DNA of 64,000 nt from Nostoc sp. NIES-3756 (GTDB lineage: Bacteria; Cyanobacteriota; Cyanobacteriia; Cyanobacteriales; Nostocaceae), in assembly GCF_001548375.1 (NCBI RefSeq), contig NZ_AP017295.1, positions 620,001-684,000 of the forward strand, read 5' to 3'. Under the pieces are notes generated by a model. It saw only the letters and a program-made list of their open reading frames with translations, was not told the origin of the DNA and searched no databases. Below, piece by piece: positions 1 to 9,621 of the stretch (position 1 is its first letter; each line of letters starts with the position of its first letter). A program made the position numbers and the translations under genes.

Positions 1-250
1 CACTCCTCTGGGTAAAGGTTACTTGTTGTAAAGGTTCTCCGGCTGCGGCTGGTACTTCCAGAGTGAAATAGTATGTGGGATTAGGGAAGTTGGTATCAGT
101 GTATGGGGTGGAAGCACTAACCAGACGTGGTGGTTGAGCAAAAGCAACCTCACCATTACTAAGAGTCACTGCATTTGCTATATGCGGCAATGACGAAATT
201 CCGGTACTAACTATTAAAAGTGTACCTAAGAATTTACGCACGTATTTCAT
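1..250 (-). CDS. DUF2808-type secreted protein, 3' part cut by window edge
   Basis: The reading frame starts at an ATG at 250 and runs off the left edge, so only the first 83 residues are visible. They begin MKYVRKFLGTLLIVS, a typical signal peptide with a basic n-region, a hydrophobic core and an Ala-rich cleavage region (HIANA). The mature part contains YYFTLEVPAAAGEPLQQVTF, which resembles the start of the cyanobacterial DUF2808 family. The function of that family is unknown; export to the periplasm or envelope is inferred from the leader. The frame is too short for the ORF size cut used elsewhere and is reported from direct translation. Confidence 0.7.
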   Translation of the reverse strand, partial: MKYVRKFLGTLLIVSTGISSLPHIANAVTLSNGEVAFAQPPRLVSASTPYTDTNFPNPTYYFTLEVPAAAGEPLQQVTFTQRS

Positions 251-945
251 AATTTGATTTACCTCTCTGTATGCTTTTATTTGTGAGATTGGTATAGAAG
301 CAACACCATATCAACCAACAAATTAATTAACTACATCGATTTAATAACTTTGCTGTAATTAAATTTGTTGACCTATTTTTAAGCATATTTCATTGTTTTA
401 TTAGTATAGCAATTAAGAACTTATTGCCACTAAAACCAGGATTTTTTCTTTTTATTAATAGCAAAAATATTAGTTATTGTCAGCAGATTCAAATACCCGA
501 AAAGACGATGATTTTATGAGGCTTTTTACACTAAATAACTATATGTCAGTAGATTAACAGTAGTTTTATTTATTGCCTCCACAAAATCTGAGTTCCTAAA
601 TGCAAATATAAAAATCAATGTAATTGTTTATTATTTCTATCTCTGTGTCTTCGTGTCTTCGTGTCTCTGTGTCTCTGTGTCTTCGTGTCTCTGTGGTTAA
701 ATAATGAGAACTCCAGAACTAGTATGATAATTTATTCCAACTTGATGATGCAAAAATTTTCCAGATTATACTGATGCTAATTGATAACACTCGTAGGTAA
801 CGTGGAAATTACCGAGCTTCAGTATTTATCAATAGAAAAATCATAAATTGAATAAGATTTTAAATTTTTACGAAAATGTGATGACAAAGATTGTATCCAT
901 TGAGTATTCATGGATCAAATACTACTCCTTAACTAAGGAGATTCT
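251..945. other. intergenic region with octamer repeat
   Basis: This AT-rich spacer separates the divergent DUF2808 and M48 protease genes and should contain both promoters. No convincing ORF was found. The only obvious structure is the tandem repeat at 641-696. An AAGGAG ribosome-binding site at the right end belongs to the protease gene. Confidence 0.6.
641..696. repeat. octamer tandem repeat (CTGTGTCT / TCGTGTCT)
   Basis: About seven consecutive 8-base units alternate between CTGTGTCT and TCGTGTCT and end in CTGTGG. The array is non-coding and lies mid-way between two divergent genes. Similar simple repeats are common between cyanobacterial genes; no function can be read from it. Confidence 0.8.
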
Positions 946-2934
946 ATGTCATTGCAATCTGGATTGGATGCCTTTCAAGCAGGGCGTTATCAAGAAGCAG
1001 TTCAACTACTAGAACAGTTCTGCCGCAATTGTGCTGATCAAAATTCCTCAGATTACCTATCTGCACAAATGTGGCTGATGAAAGCGTATCAAGGTGCAGG
1101 CGAACCAGAAAAAGCTGCGATTATGTGTCAAAAGCTAATGATGAGCCAAAACCCCGAAGTACGTAGTTGGGCAGAAAAAGCTAGCCAAACCTTACCGCAA
1201 AATCTCCAAAGCCAGTCTAGCGCCATCCAAAAAGCGGGGCGTGCAGCTACGGCTGGTGTGAAATTAGCGATGGGGGGTGTTGGTGGTAGCTTGGTATTAG
1301 CCTCCGGTGTTACCATGACCTTGCTATTTGGCATGGTGTTGGCTTTAGGTTTGAGCTTAGTATTTATATTAGGTAGCGACGATCCACTACAAGGATTGGC
1401 GATCGCAATTGGTATTACCCTAGTTTTTAATATCCTCGCCTTTTTCTTGTCTCCCTTCCTCATGGACTTAACCCAAAACTGGCTGTACCAAACTCGTTGG
1501 GTAGAGTTAGCAGAGGTGGAAAGTCATAGTCCGGAGACAGCTAGAGTTATTCGTCAAGTTTGTCAGCAAAAAAACCTTAAAGTTCCCCGCCTGGGCATTA
1601 TTAACGACCAAAACCCCACGGCTTTTACTTACGGTTCCTTGCCTAATAGCGCCCGTTTAGTCGTCAGCCAAGGGCTTTTCACCTACCTGGATGACGATGA
1701 AGTTGCTACCGTCTACGCTCACGAACTAGGACATATCGTCCATTGGGACTTTGCCGTCATGACGATAGCCTCAACCCTAGTGCAAATTTGCTACTTGATA
1801 TACAGCACAGCCAGAAGACTGGGACGTGGCGGCGGCGATAGCAAAATCAAAGATGCAATGCAAACAGCCGCCTTGGTGGCATACATATTCTACTTGGTCG
1901 GTACTTACCTAGTGCTGTATCTCTCCCGTACTAGAGAATACTTTGCTGACCACTTCGCCGCAGAAACCACAGGCAACCCCAACGGCTTATCCCGCGCCTT
2001 AGTCAAAATTGCTTACGGGATACTAGAAGAAGGTTCACGTTCACAGGAACCCAGCCGCTTAATTGAAGGAACACGAGCTTTAGGTATCTATGACCCCAAA
2101 GCCGCCGCATCAACTGGTACAGCCTACCGCATAGCCTCAGATACCCAAAAAATTGGTCGCGTCTTTTTGTGGGATATGTTTAACCCCTGGGGTTGGTGGA
2201 TGGAGTTAAATTCTACTCACCCCCTAACTGGTAAACGAGTCCGCGCCCTCAGCACCTACGCCGAACAGCTAGGTTTACCAACTGAGTTTGATATGGGGCG
2301 AGTCATCGGTGAAGGCAAAACCTTGAGTAAGAGTAAGCTTTACGGTAACTTCTTCCTAGATGTGGTGTTGTATGGTGCGGAAACCATCGGTTTATTAGCA
2401 GGCTTGGTTATTGCTACCATTCTTTGGACAAGCAACTCACCTTGGGTTTTTGCTGCGCCATTCATCGGTATAGGCATAGGAATTATCATCAAAGCCTTTG
2501 TGATGTTCCCCGACTATAAACAAGCGCCAGAAACCGACGTTCTCACCCTCATGTCAGACCCTTACGCCAGCCCATTACGCGGGCAACCCGCCAAGCTGGA
2601 AGGTATGTTAATTGGTCGTGGTGATGCAGGTTATCAGTTTGGTTCTGATTTGAAAATTCAAGACCGCAGTGGAATGCTGTATTTACACTACGCCTCCCGC
2701 TTTGGCCCCATTGGTAATTTCTTATTTGGGATGAAGCGAGTACAAAGCTTGCTTGGTCAAGATGTCGGGGCTGTAGGCTGGTTCCGTCGCGGCGTTGCGC
2801 CTTGGATGGACTTAATTCAACTCCAAAGTGAGAACGGTACTATCGTCAATAGTTACCATCGTTTCTGGTCATTTGTTCTTGGCGGTGGATTAATTGTTGT
2901 AGGAATTGCCTTGAGTGTGCTTTTTAGCAGTTAA
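946..2934 (+). CDS. TPR-containing M48 family membrane metalloprotease
   Basis: This 662-residue protein begins with about 85 residues resembling tetratricopeptide repeats. Two hydrophobic segments follow (about 112-140 and 150-176), then a peptidase M48 (HtpX/Ste24-like) domain. The zinc site is visible as HELGH at residues 259-263, with a probable third ligand Glu331 in TREYFAD. More membrane segments follow the catalytic core, and a C-terminal soluble domain of about 110 residues precedes a last membrane helix. M48 enzymes cleave membrane or misfolded envelope proteins; the substrate here is unknown. The ATG follows AAGGAG at good spacing. It is probably transcribed alone, since a hairpin at 2952-2974 follows it. 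HtpX itself lacks the TPR and C-terminal extensions. Confidence 0.9.
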   Translation: MSLQSGLDAFQAGRYQEAVQLLEQFCRNCADQNSSDYLSAQMWLMKAYQGAGEPEKAAIMCQKLMMSQNPEVRSWAEKASQTLPQNLQSQSSAIQKAGRAATAGVKLAMGGVGGSLVLASGVTMTLLFGMVLALGLSLVFILGSDDPLQGLAIAIGITLVFNILAFFLSPFLMDLTQNWLYQTRWVELAEVESHSPETARVIRQVCQQKNLKVPRLGIINDQNPTAFTYGSLPNSARLVVSQGLFTYLDDDEVATVYAHELGHIVHWDFAVMTIASTLVQICYLIYSTARRLGRGGGDSKIKDAMQTAALVAYIFYLVGTYLVLYLSRTREYFADHFAAETTGNPNGLSRALVKIAYGILEEGSRSQEPSRLIEGTRALGIYDPKAAASTGTAYRIASDTQKIGRVFLWDMFNPWGWWMELNSTHPLTGKRVRALSTYAEQLGLPTEFDMGRVIGEGKTLSKSKLYGNFFLDVVLYGAETIGLLAGLVIATILWTSNSPWVFAAPFIGIGIGIIIKAFVMFPDYKQAPETDVLTLMSDPYASPLRGQPAKLEGMLIGRGDAGYQFGSDLKIQDRSGMLYLHYASRFGPIGNFLFGMKRVQSLLGQDVGAVGWFRRGVAPWMDLIQLQSENGTIVNSYHRFWSFVLGGGLIVVGIALSVLFSS

Positions 2935-2951
2935 TTAAGAAACAATCTTGT

Positions 2952-2974
2952 GGGGTAGGCATCTTGCCTGCCCC
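2952..2974 (+). terminator. hairpin after M48 protease gene
   Basis: The inverted repeat GGGGTAGGC / GCCTGCCCC with a short loop lies 18 bases after the stop codon. There is no clear T-run, so it may be a generic cyanobacterial intergenic palindrome that also stops or protects the transcript. Confidence 0.45.
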
Positions 2975-3132
2975 GTAAATACGAGCAAGATTCCCATCTT
3001 ACAAAACTGTTCAATTTTTCATCAGTAGCCTAAACATTAATTAAGGTTCGCATAAGAGTAATTAACCGCCGATATAGAGGATAAACGCCGATCAATTAAG
3101 ATAGATCACTGCAAATGGTCAAAAATAAATAT

Positions 3133-3957
3133 TTATGTATTATGTTTATTAGCTAATACAAAGAATGTTGTCACATCATTCCAAATACCTTTGTTTGTAG
3201 CGATCGCCTCTACTTCTGCAATATACTCTGCTTTAAGTTGTGCTAATATCTCTGGGGCAAGTTGGTTTACCTGAAAACCAAAAGCGCTTCTAGCATTTGC
3301 ATTCCAAGCTTTTTCCGCATCGTGCAAATATGAACCAAACTGCTCGGTTATAATTTGAATGTTTGTAAATCCTGCCGCACTTAGCAAATTCTGGCACTTT
3401 TGCGGAGTTCCTAATGGTTCATTGGGATTAGGAATGGTGATACCGTAGGTTTTTACTTTGGCTCTAAATATAATAGCTGCTGTGTGAGCAGTTTCGGCAA
3501 AGCATGAGAAAGCAACTAAGCCACCTGGTTTGAGAAACAGATACCACTGTTTTAGGCTATTGGCAATATCTGTTAAATATATCAGGGCGCTAGAGCATAA
3601 GATGACATCAAAACTGTTGTTAGGGAAATTAAGATAATCAGCGTCGGCTTCTATAAGTTCGATATTTTGTAAACCAAGAGTATTAATCTTGCGCTGTGCT
3701 TGTTCTAGCATCCCTGCGGCAATATCCACGCCTACCACTCTACCTTGAGAACCCACAATTTCTGCGGCTGCCATCGCCACTAAACCCGTACCTGTCGCCA
3801 CATCAAGCACTTGCTGTCCTGGTTCTAATTGAACCAATTCCACCAACCGATTAGCTAAAGCCGTGTGAAATGGACTTTTCTGGTCATAGTCTGGCCGAGA
3901 ATTGAAATCATTAACTACAAGCCGCTTATAATTTTCGATATCCGAATAAGCCGTCAT
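3133..3957 (-). CDS. class I SAM-dependent methyltransferase
   Basis: A 274-residue protein with a Methyltransf_11/UbiE-like core. Motif I is VLDVATGTGLVAMAAA near residues 45-60, followed by the acidic end of strand 2 (VVGVDIA) and motif DVILCSSALIYL. These residues bind S-adenosylmethionine. The acceptor substrate cannot be read from the sequence; small molecules such as quinones, lipids or sulfur metabolites are all possible. It stands beside the organosulfur cluster and on the same strand as its left arm, but about 270 bases separate it from the flavin monooxygenase upstream. Membership in that cluster is therefore uncertain. Confidence 0.85.
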   Translation of the reverse strand: MTAYSDIENYKRLVVNDFNSRPDYDQKSPFHTALANRLVELVQLEPGQQVLDVATGTGLVAMAAAEIVGSQGRVVGVDIAAGMLEQAQRKINTLGLQNIELIEADADYLNFPNNSFDVILCSSALIYLTDIANSLKQWYLFLKPGGLVAFSCFAETAHTAAIIFRAKVKTYGITIPNPNEPLGTPQKCQNLLSAAGFTNIQIITEQFGSYLHDAEKAWNANARSAFGFQVNQLAPEILAQLKAEYIAEVEAIATNKGIWNDVTTFFVLANKHNT

Positions 3958-3971
3958 CAGTTTGAGCTTCC

Positions 3972-4142
3972 TTAAGTTAATCCTACTATCACCCAGTAAT
4001 TACCATCTGGTGCAATCAATCCAAATGAGGCTTTGCCAAATTCGTTAGGTATAATTGGTCTGAAATTTGTCGCTGTACCTGATTCATAAAAAAACTCACC
4101 AAATACCGCGCATACCCAGGTAATTTGGTGAGAGTTTAGCTA
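3972..4142 (-). pseudogene. possible remnant of a small glyoxalase/VOC-like gene
   Basis: An open frame without a start codon ends with TAA at 3972-3974 and reads ESGTATNFRPIIPNEFGKAS, closing with PDGNYWVI. The ending resembles the C-terminal strand of vicinal-oxygen-chelate (glyoxalase/bleomycin-resistance) proteins, where PDGN is common. The frame is blocked by a stop upstream, so only about 55 residues remain. The assignment rests on one short motif and is tentative. Confidence 0.3.
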
Positions 4143-4230
4143 GGGGAGTTGAAACTTGAGAAACAGGAACCGGGTATAGGAAATAAAACATTACATAACC
4201 CGATGTGACACTGAGGTTATATGAATTAGC

Positions 4231-5328
4231 CTAACTAACTGCTACAGCTTGCCTTTCTCGTCGTGCGACCTCTGCACGTACCAGAGGAATCACCTCACGT
4301 CCATAATCAATTGCATCTTGTAAAGGATCAAAGCCCCGAATTAAGAGGGTAGTTACACCTGCGTCATAGTAATCAACCAAAGCTTCGGCAACTTGTTCTG
4401 GTGTACCAACTAAAGCAGTTGTGTTACCTGCTGCACCTGTAGCGGCGGCTATCGGTGTCCACAAGCGCTTATCATAGACCTCACTTTTTGCTGCGAAATC
4501 TAGTAACCGTTGTGAACCTATAGCCTGCGGTTTAGCTGGGGGAGCTACTTTCACCCCTCCCCGCAATTCTTGAATCTTTGCTAAGATGTTGTGTGCTTTT
4601 TCCCACGCCTCTTGTTCGGTTTTACCAAGAATAGGTCTAAGAGAAACACTGAAGCGAATAGAACGACCAGGAGGTAAGGCGGCTTTGACTTGGGCTATGC
4701 GTTCTTTAACGGCCGCAATTGGTTCACCCCAGAGAGCATAAACATTACTGTGCTTGGCTCCTACAGTCACTGCTGGGCCGGATGCACCACCAAAGTAAAT
4801 CGGAATGTGGGGTTTTTGTAGAGGTTTGACGGCAGAAAAAGCATCTTTGATGCGGTAAAATTCGCCTTCGTAATCAAATGGTGTATCGCTTGTCCAGACA
4901 CGACGGACGATTTCTAAATACTCATCAGTACGGCGGTAGCGGTTATCGTGGTCTAACCAATCGCCGTCTTTTTGTTGATCAGCGTCACTACCACCAGTGA
5001 TGATATGTATGGCAATACGACCGTTAGTAAAGTGGTCTAGGGTTGCGGCCTTACGTGCTGCGAGAGTGGGAGCCACAAACCCTGGTCTATGGGCAATCAA
5101 AAAACCTAATCGCTCTGTAGCCGCAGCCGCAAAACTAGCAACTGTCAAACCATCAGGGCTACTAGAACTATAACCAATTAATACTCTGTCAAAGTCGCCA
5201 TCTTCATGCGCTTTGGCAAACTCACGCACATAAGCTGGGTCAATAATATCATCACCTAAGCTACCAGCAGGGCTATTCAACTCTGAAGCAGGCTTTGTCC
5301 GAATCAATCCAATAAACTCGACTGGCAC
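4231..5328 (-). CDS. LLM-class flavin-dependent (alkanesulfonate-type) monooxygenase
   Basis: This 365-residue protein belongs to the bacterial luciferase-like family and is close to SsuD. It has a GRIAIHIITGG segment followed by DGDWLDHDNRYRRTDEYL, and PIYFGGASGPAV, all characteristic of the SsuD/NtaA subgroup. Family members use FMNH2 and O2 to cleave C-S or C-N bonds; SsuD releases sulfite from alkanesulfonates. The start is GTG, preceded by AGGAG with eight bases between. It lies directly downstream of the class II aldolase gene on the same strand. It is a paralogue of the SsuD at 12582-13742 and may serve a different sulfonate. The cognate flavin reductase is not in the window. Confidence 0.88.
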   Translation of the reverse strand: MPVEFIGLIRTKPASELNSPAGSLGDDIIDPAYVREFAKAHEDGDFDRVLIGYSSSSPDGLTVASFAAAATERLGFLIAHRPGFVAPTLAARKAATLDHFTNGRIAIHIITGGSDADQQKDGDWLDHDNRYRRTDEYLEIVRRVWTSDTPFDYEGEFYRIKDAFSAVKPLQKPHIPIYFGGASGPAVTVGAKHSNVYALWGEPIAAVKERIAQVKAALPPGRSIRFSVSLRPILGKTEQEAWEKAHNILAKIQELRGGVKVAPPAKPQAIGSQRLLDFAAKSEVYDKRLWTPIAAATGAAGNTTALVGTPEQVAEALVDYYDAGVTTLLIRGFDPLQDAIDYGREVIPLVRAEVARRERQAVAVS

Positions 5329-5344
5329 GATTATTTCTCCTGTG

Positions 5345-5406
5345 AAGGTGGGAGTGGGGAGTAGGGGGAGATGAGGAAGATGAGGGAGTGGGGGGAGATG
5401 AGGAAG
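5345..5406. repeat. purine-rich GGGGAGATGAGG array
   Basis: Degenerate units of GGGGAG, GATGAG and GGAAGA fill the gap between the aldolase and monooxygenase genes. The same kind of array occurs at 39167-39203 and, in the opposite orientation, inside two coding sequences (18918-18965 and about 44805-44870). Confidence 0.75.
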
Positions 5407-5443
5407 AATAACTAATGACTATGGACTAATGACTAATAACCAA

Positions 5444-6223
5444 TTAATCTAATAAATCTGGTTGGTCGTGGGTGATTTCATCCCATAGATATTGGAAGCC
5501 GCCCCAACCGGCTTTATGTGTGCCTGCGTGTTGTTGCAGGTTTAGGGCGATATCATGGTTAATGATAACGGGTTTGCCTACTGCTTCTGCTAGTAACTGG
5601 GCTTTACAGGTGTCTTCTAGTCTGATGTACCACCACGCGGCTTCATCTACGCTGTGTCCTACGGTTAAGATACCGTGATTGCGGAGGATGATGGCTTTGC
5701 GATCGCCTAACGCCTCAGCAATACGTTTACCTTCACTAGTCTCTAAAACTACTCCTTGATAGTCGTCAAATAAGGCATGGTCTTGATAAAATGCACAGGA
5801 GTCTTGGGTAATTGGCTCGAGTAGACGACCTAGAGATGACCAAGTTTTTCCATAGAAAGAATGAGCATGAGCCGCCGCAATCACATCTGGTCTAGCTTCG
5901 TGGATCTGCGAATGAATTGCAAAGGCTGCTTGGCTAACTTTTCCTTCACCTTGGATAACTTCACCGTCACGGTTCACTAATATCAAGTTGGAAACTCGAA
6001 TCCGGCTAAAGTGCAAGCCAAAAGGGTTAACCCAAAAATGATCCGTCAGTTCAGGATCACGAGCTGTAATATGTCCTGCTAAACCTTGGGCAAAACCCAA
6101 ACGAGCAAATACTCTAAATGCTGCTGCTAAACGTTCTTTGCGATGACGACGTTCTGCTTCAATTGAAACAAAAGTGGGTTGTTGGAAGGGGTTACTAGGA
6201 CGTATGGGGGAAGCTTGCACCAT
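5444..6223 (-). CDS. class II aldolase/adducin family protein
   Basis: A 259-residue protein of the class II aldolase/adducin fold. The metal-binding histidines are visible in AAHAHSFYGK and LRNHGILTVG, and a conserved DHALFDDYQG segment lies between them. Members cleave or epimerise phosphorylated sugars or act as decarboxylases, using a divalent metal. The substrate here is unknown; the sulfonate context suggests a hydroxy-sulfonate or the carbon product of desulfonation, which is inference. The ATG at 6223 is preferred over an upstream TTG because AGGAG lies nine bases before it. It is likely cotranscribed with the monooxygenase downstream. A probable regulatory site lies upstream at 6539-6564. 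Confidence 0.85.
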   Translation of the reverse strand: MVQASPIRPSNPFQQPTFVSIEAERRHRKERLAAAFRVFARLGFAQGLAGHITARDPELTDHFWVNPFGLHFSRIRVSNLILVNRDGEVIQGEGKVSQAAFAIHSQIHEARPDVIAAAHAHSFYGKTWSSLGRLLEPITQDSCAFYQDHALFDDYQGVVLETSEGKRIAEALGDRKAIILRNHGILTVGHSVDEAAWWYIRLEDTCKAQLLAEAVGKPVIINHDIALNLQQHAGTHKAGWGGFQYLWDEITHDQPDLLD

Positions 6224-7064
6224 GATTTTCAACTCCTATATGCAGATAGGTCTAGATAAGTTGTCCTAATTATTGATTTCTTATATATTGATGTCGCTAC
6301 AATCTTTGCTATTAATCGGTTTCATGCTAACTACTTGTGATATCAATAACTTCACGATAAAACTAGCAACAAAGTTATAGGCTGTATTCATCAATATGAA
6401 TGTTTTGGCAGATTCTTTTGCCGCAACTGTGCAATACTCTAGAAGTCTGTAACAAAATCTGGCAGCGAGCGTCTAGAATCTTTAGACTGGATTAAATCCA
6501 AGACTCTGTTTCGACTCAATCATAAAATTTTGTATAACTACTGTAAGTTGATTGGTTTACCGTAGTTTAACAAATTAAAAACTATCACAAATTAATTGAA
6601 TAAGCAAGCTGAAGATAATCCCATAGAAGATAAAATTTGTCTTCAATGCCTGAAAGGTAGTGTAAATATGGTTACTCACACAGTAAAGAAAGATTAAGTT
6701 TAGGGTTGCCTGAGTTATAGCCTGACTTCAAGCTGAGTACTTCACAGCTATGGTTAGGTGTGTCATACTTAGTGATACTAACTAAACTCAGTAAACCCAT
6801 AAGTTTTTAGTAGTATTTAGTTCAGGCTGAAAATAAACTGCGATAGGCTTTGGTGAGACTCAGGCGATCGCTAGAATATCTACAACAGTTTGACTAAAGT
6901 AAATTATCTGTACATTCGCTGCATAGTTGCAATTTGTCAGAATTGATAAGTATTTTCATTAGCAGTTTAAGTAAAATTTACTCTCAAAATATTGATATAG
7001 CCAATAGATTTTACTACTTACAGCTAATACAGAAATCATCAAAATAAATTGTCTAGGAGTAGAT
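6224..7064. other. divergent control region in sulfur cluster
   Basis: This 841-base AT-rich region separates the minus-strand aldolase gene from the plus-strand acyl-CoA-dehydrogenase-like gene. No ORF looks genuine. It contains one 26-bp inverted-repeat site (6539-6564) shared with other promoters of the cluster, about 315 bases from the aldolase start and 500 from the other gene. Confidence 0.6.
6539..6564. promoter_or_regulatory. candidate sulfur-regulon operator, copy 1
   Basis: TACTGT and ACCGTA enclose exactly 14 bases. The total length and arm spacing equal those of the sites at 13770-13795 and 16649-16674. The core AAGTTGATTGG agrees in part with the AACTTGACC core of the other two when these are read on the complementary strand. 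One arm base deviates from a perfect inverted repeat. Confidence 0.5.
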
Positions 7065-8264
7065 ATGACACCTTTAGAACAGTTAGCGCCAAATGCTTTA
7101 ACTAGTAAGGAATGGGACAGTAGTACTAGCGTTTTTGAGCGAGTTGATGCTTTGGCTAAAGATTTTGCTTCCCGTGCAGCTATACATGACAAAGAAGCTT
7201 CTTTCCCTTTTGAAAATTTTACAGCACTACACGAAGCTGCACTACTTAGCCTGACCATTCCCCGCGAATTAGGGGGTCAAGGTTTTGGGTTAGCTGATAC
7301 TTGCAAAGTCATTGAAGGAGTAGCCCGTGGCGATGCTTCAACGGCACTAGTTTTGACGATGCACTACCTACAACACGCCCATGCTTCTCGCCATCGTCGC
7401 TGGCATCCAGAATTATATAAACGCTTGTGCCGCGAGTCTATAGAAGGTATTGCATTGCTCAATGCTGCGCGTGTGGAACCAGAGTTAGGTACACCAGCTA
7501 GAGGCGGCTTACCAGCAACATTTGCAGAACGCACCGCCGAAGGTTGGCGCTTAACAGGACATAAGCAGTACACCACAGGTAGTCCTATACTACGTTACTT
7601 TGTGGTTTGGGCAAGAACCATTGAAGACGAACCCCAAGTTGGTAGTTTTTTGGTTCCCCGCGACTTACCAGGGTTGCAAATTGTAGAGACTTGGGATCAT
7701 CTGGGGATGAGGGCTACAGGTAGCCATGATTTAATTTTGGAAAAAGTCTTAATTCCTCATGAGTATGCTTTAAATCTTAGTTCTGTATCGGCATCTCAAC
7801 CTATAGACCCATTAATCTCAACTTGGGGTAGTTTAACTATCAGCGCTTTATATCAAGGTGTAGCTACTAGCGCCCGTAACTGGTTGGTGGAATATCTAAA
7901 TGAGCGCACACCTTCTAATTTAGGTGAACCTTTGGCTAGTTTACCACGCTTTCAAATTGCGATCGGCGAAATAGAAGCCTTACTATTTGCTAACCGCAAA
8001 ATTCTTTACAGTTTAGCAAAAGAAATTGATAACAATGAGTATGAGTCTAATGTAGGGCTGCAAGCGCAAGCTGTGAAATATCTTACAACTAAAAATTCGA
8101 TTCGGGCTGTAGAAATTGGTTTAGAACTAACTGGAAATCCTGGTTTAATGAAAAAGAATCCTTTAGAAAGACATTATCGTGATGTTCTGTGTAGCCGTAT
8201 TCATACACCCCAAAATGATGTGATTTGTCAGTCTTTGGGGAAGTTAGCTTTAAAAGTTAAGTAA
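7065..8264 (+). CDS. acyl-CoA dehydrogenase-fold flavoprotein (SfnB/DszC-like)
   Basis: A 399-residue protein with the acyl-CoA dehydrogenase layout: an N-terminal helical domain with IPRELGGQGFGLAD, a central beta domain with GHKQYTTGSPILRYFVVWA, then a helical C-terminal domain. Several members with this fold, such as DszC and SfnB, are reduced-flavin monooxygenases for sulfur compounds rather than dehydrogenases. The location among ssu genes favours that role here, as inference. The ATG follows TAGGAG at seven bases. A second, divergent paralogue lies at 20245-21426. The gene ends in a palindromic repeat shared with the converging MFS gene. Confidence 0.85.
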   Translation: MTPLEQLAPNALTSKEWDSSTSVFERVDALAKDFASRAAIHDKEASFPFENFTALHEAALLSLTIPRELGGQGFGLADTCKVIEGVARGDASTALVLTMHYLQHAHASRHRRWHPELYKRLCRESIEGIALLNAARVEPELGTPARGGLPATFAERTAEGWRLTGHKQYTTGSPILRYFVVWARTIEDEPQVGSFLVPRDLPGLQIVETWDHLGMRATGSHDLILEKVLIPHEYALNLSSVSASQPIDPLISTWGSLTISALYQGVATSARNWLVEYLNERTPSNLGEPLASLPRFQIAIGEIEALLFANRKILYSLAKEIDNNEYESNVGLQAQAVKYLTTKNSIRAVEIGLELTGNPGLMKKNPLERHYRDVLCSRIHTPQNDVICQSLGKLALKVK

Positions 8265-8304
8265 TAGGTAATGGGTAATTGGCCTATTACCTATTACCAA
8301 CTAC
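8262..8304. repeat. GGTAATGGGTAATTGG palindromic repeat
   Basis: GTAATAGGTAATGGG is followed, after a short spacer, by its near inverse CCTATTACCTATTAC. It sits exactly between two converging genes and could act as a bidirectional terminator or processing hairpin. A related copy lies at 35997-36043 and a half copy near 58672-58700. Confidence 0.7.
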
Positions 8305-9553
8305 CACTTTTTACCTGATCTGATTCTTCTTGTAATGATTTTAATTGACGCAGTTGTGGGAATATCCAACTAACAACTAACACCACAATAATAGTGCCTA
8401 TTCCACCGCTAACTACTGAGAAAACAGGGCCAAATAAAGCCGCGACAAAACCAGATTCAAAACCGCCTAATTCGTTAGATGTACTGATAAAAACGCTATT
8501 GATAGCCGATACCCGACCTCGTAAATGGTCTGGAGTGTTGATTTGCACAAGAGTATGGCGAATAATCACACTGATGTTATCAAGTGCGCCACTCAGCCCT
8601 AGCATGAGTAATGATAGCCAGAATGAGCGGGATAAACCAAAAATGATTGTTACCACACCAAAACCAGCTACAGACCAAAGTAGAGTTTTTCCTGCTTGTT
8701 TTAGTGGTGGTAAGTAAGCAAATAGCAGCGCCATGATAAATGCACCAATGGAAGGTGCTGCACGCAACCATCCCAAACCTTCGGGGCCTACTTGTAAAAT
8801 ATCTCTAGCAAAGATTGGTAAGAGGGTAACGGCCCCACCTAACAAAACGGCAAATAAATCTAAAGTAATTGATGATAGAATAGCTGGTTGCTGTCTGACG
8901 AAATTAAAGCCAGCCGCTAAGGTTTTGAAGGAAATAGTTTCTGCTATTCTTACAGTTTGCCTTCCTGTAATTATGGCAGTTAAAGCAAGACAAATTAAAG
9001 AGGAAATTGCATCCAGAATATAAACACCTGTAGCACTTTTTTGAATAGCGATCGCAAAACCTCCGATAGCTGGCCCCACTATAGACGCTAATTGAAAAGC
9101 GCTACTATTCCAAGTTGCTGCATTGGGAAAGACTGACATGGGAATTAATTGAGGTAGCCAAGCATCTGTGGTTGGTTGATTAAAAGCTTTTGCGACACCA
9201 ATTAATAGTAAAAAGGTATAAATCAAATATATAGAACCCTGTGTATAAGACAGGAATGCTAAACCCAAAGAACCAACAGCCAGCATTAATTGGGTAAGTA
9301 AAACTGTGCGTTTGCGATCCCATCTATCTGCTACATGTCCGGCTGGCAAGGTTAAGACAATACTCGGTAATACTTGCACTAGCCCAACCACGCCTAAAGC
9401 TAATGCTGAGTTAGTACGTTCGTAAAGTTCCCAGCCGACGGCTACATTTTGCATCTGATAACCCATCAGTGAAAACACTCGTCCAGTTAAAAATAATTGG
9501 TAGCTACGTAAACGGAGGGCGGCAAATGGGTCGTGCTGGTTTTGATTGGACAT
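8294..9553 (-). CDS. MFS transporter (MFS_3 / EntS-like)
   Basis: A 419-residue integral membrane protein with about 10-12 hydrophobic helices. It carries the major-facilitator loop signature GHVADRWDRKRT between helices 2 and 3. It resembles the MFS_3 (DUF894) group that includes the enterobactin exporter EntS. The likely role is proton-driven export or uptake of a small molecule; the substrate cannot be read. It sits downstream of the D-2-hydroxyacid dehydrogenase gene on the same strand, with a 68-base gap largely filled by a composite repeat. In the sulfur cluster it could export a waste anion or carbon product, which is speculation. Confidence 0.85.
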   Translation of the reverse strand: MSNQNQHDPFAALRLRSYQLFLTGRVFSLMGYQMQNVAVGWELYERTNSALALGVVGLVQVLPSIVLTLPAGHVADRWDRKRTVLLTQLMLAVGSLGLAFLSYTQGSIYLIYTFLLLIGVAKAFNQPTTDAWLPQLIPMSVFPNAATWNSSAFQLASIVGPAIGGFAIAIQKSATGVYILDAISSLICLALTAIITGRQTVRIAETISFKTLAAGFNFVRQQPAILSSITLDLFAVLLGGAVTLLPIFARDILQVGPEGLGWLRAAPSIGAFIMALLFAYLPPLKQAGKTLLWSVAGFGVVTIIFGLSRSFWLSLLMLGLSGALDNISVIIRHTLVQINTPDHLRGRVSAINSVFISTSNELGGFESGFVAALFGPVFSVVSGGIGTIIVVLVVSWIFPQLRQLKSLQEESDQVKSGSW

Positions 9554-9560
9554 TTTAGAT

Positions 9561-9614
9561 TAATTCGTAATTCGTAATGGGCTACGCCCCGCTTCGTTAA
9601 AGTAATTCGTAATT
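9561..9614. repeat. composite element: AATTCGT heptamers flanking GC palindrome, copy 1
   Basis: Heptamers of the TAATTCG type flank a GC-rich core, GGGCTACGCCCCGCTTCG. The 54-base element recurs almost identically at 60389-60442, and a related array lies at 18430-18480. Confidence 0.8.
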
Positions 9615-9621
9615 GAATTAT

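Noticed and set aside
5472..5678. plus-strand ORF inside the class II aldolase gene
   Set aside because: It overlaps a well-supported gene on the other strand and has Cys/Trp-rich, non-protein-like composition. Many similar antisense frames elsewhere were dismissed for the same reason.
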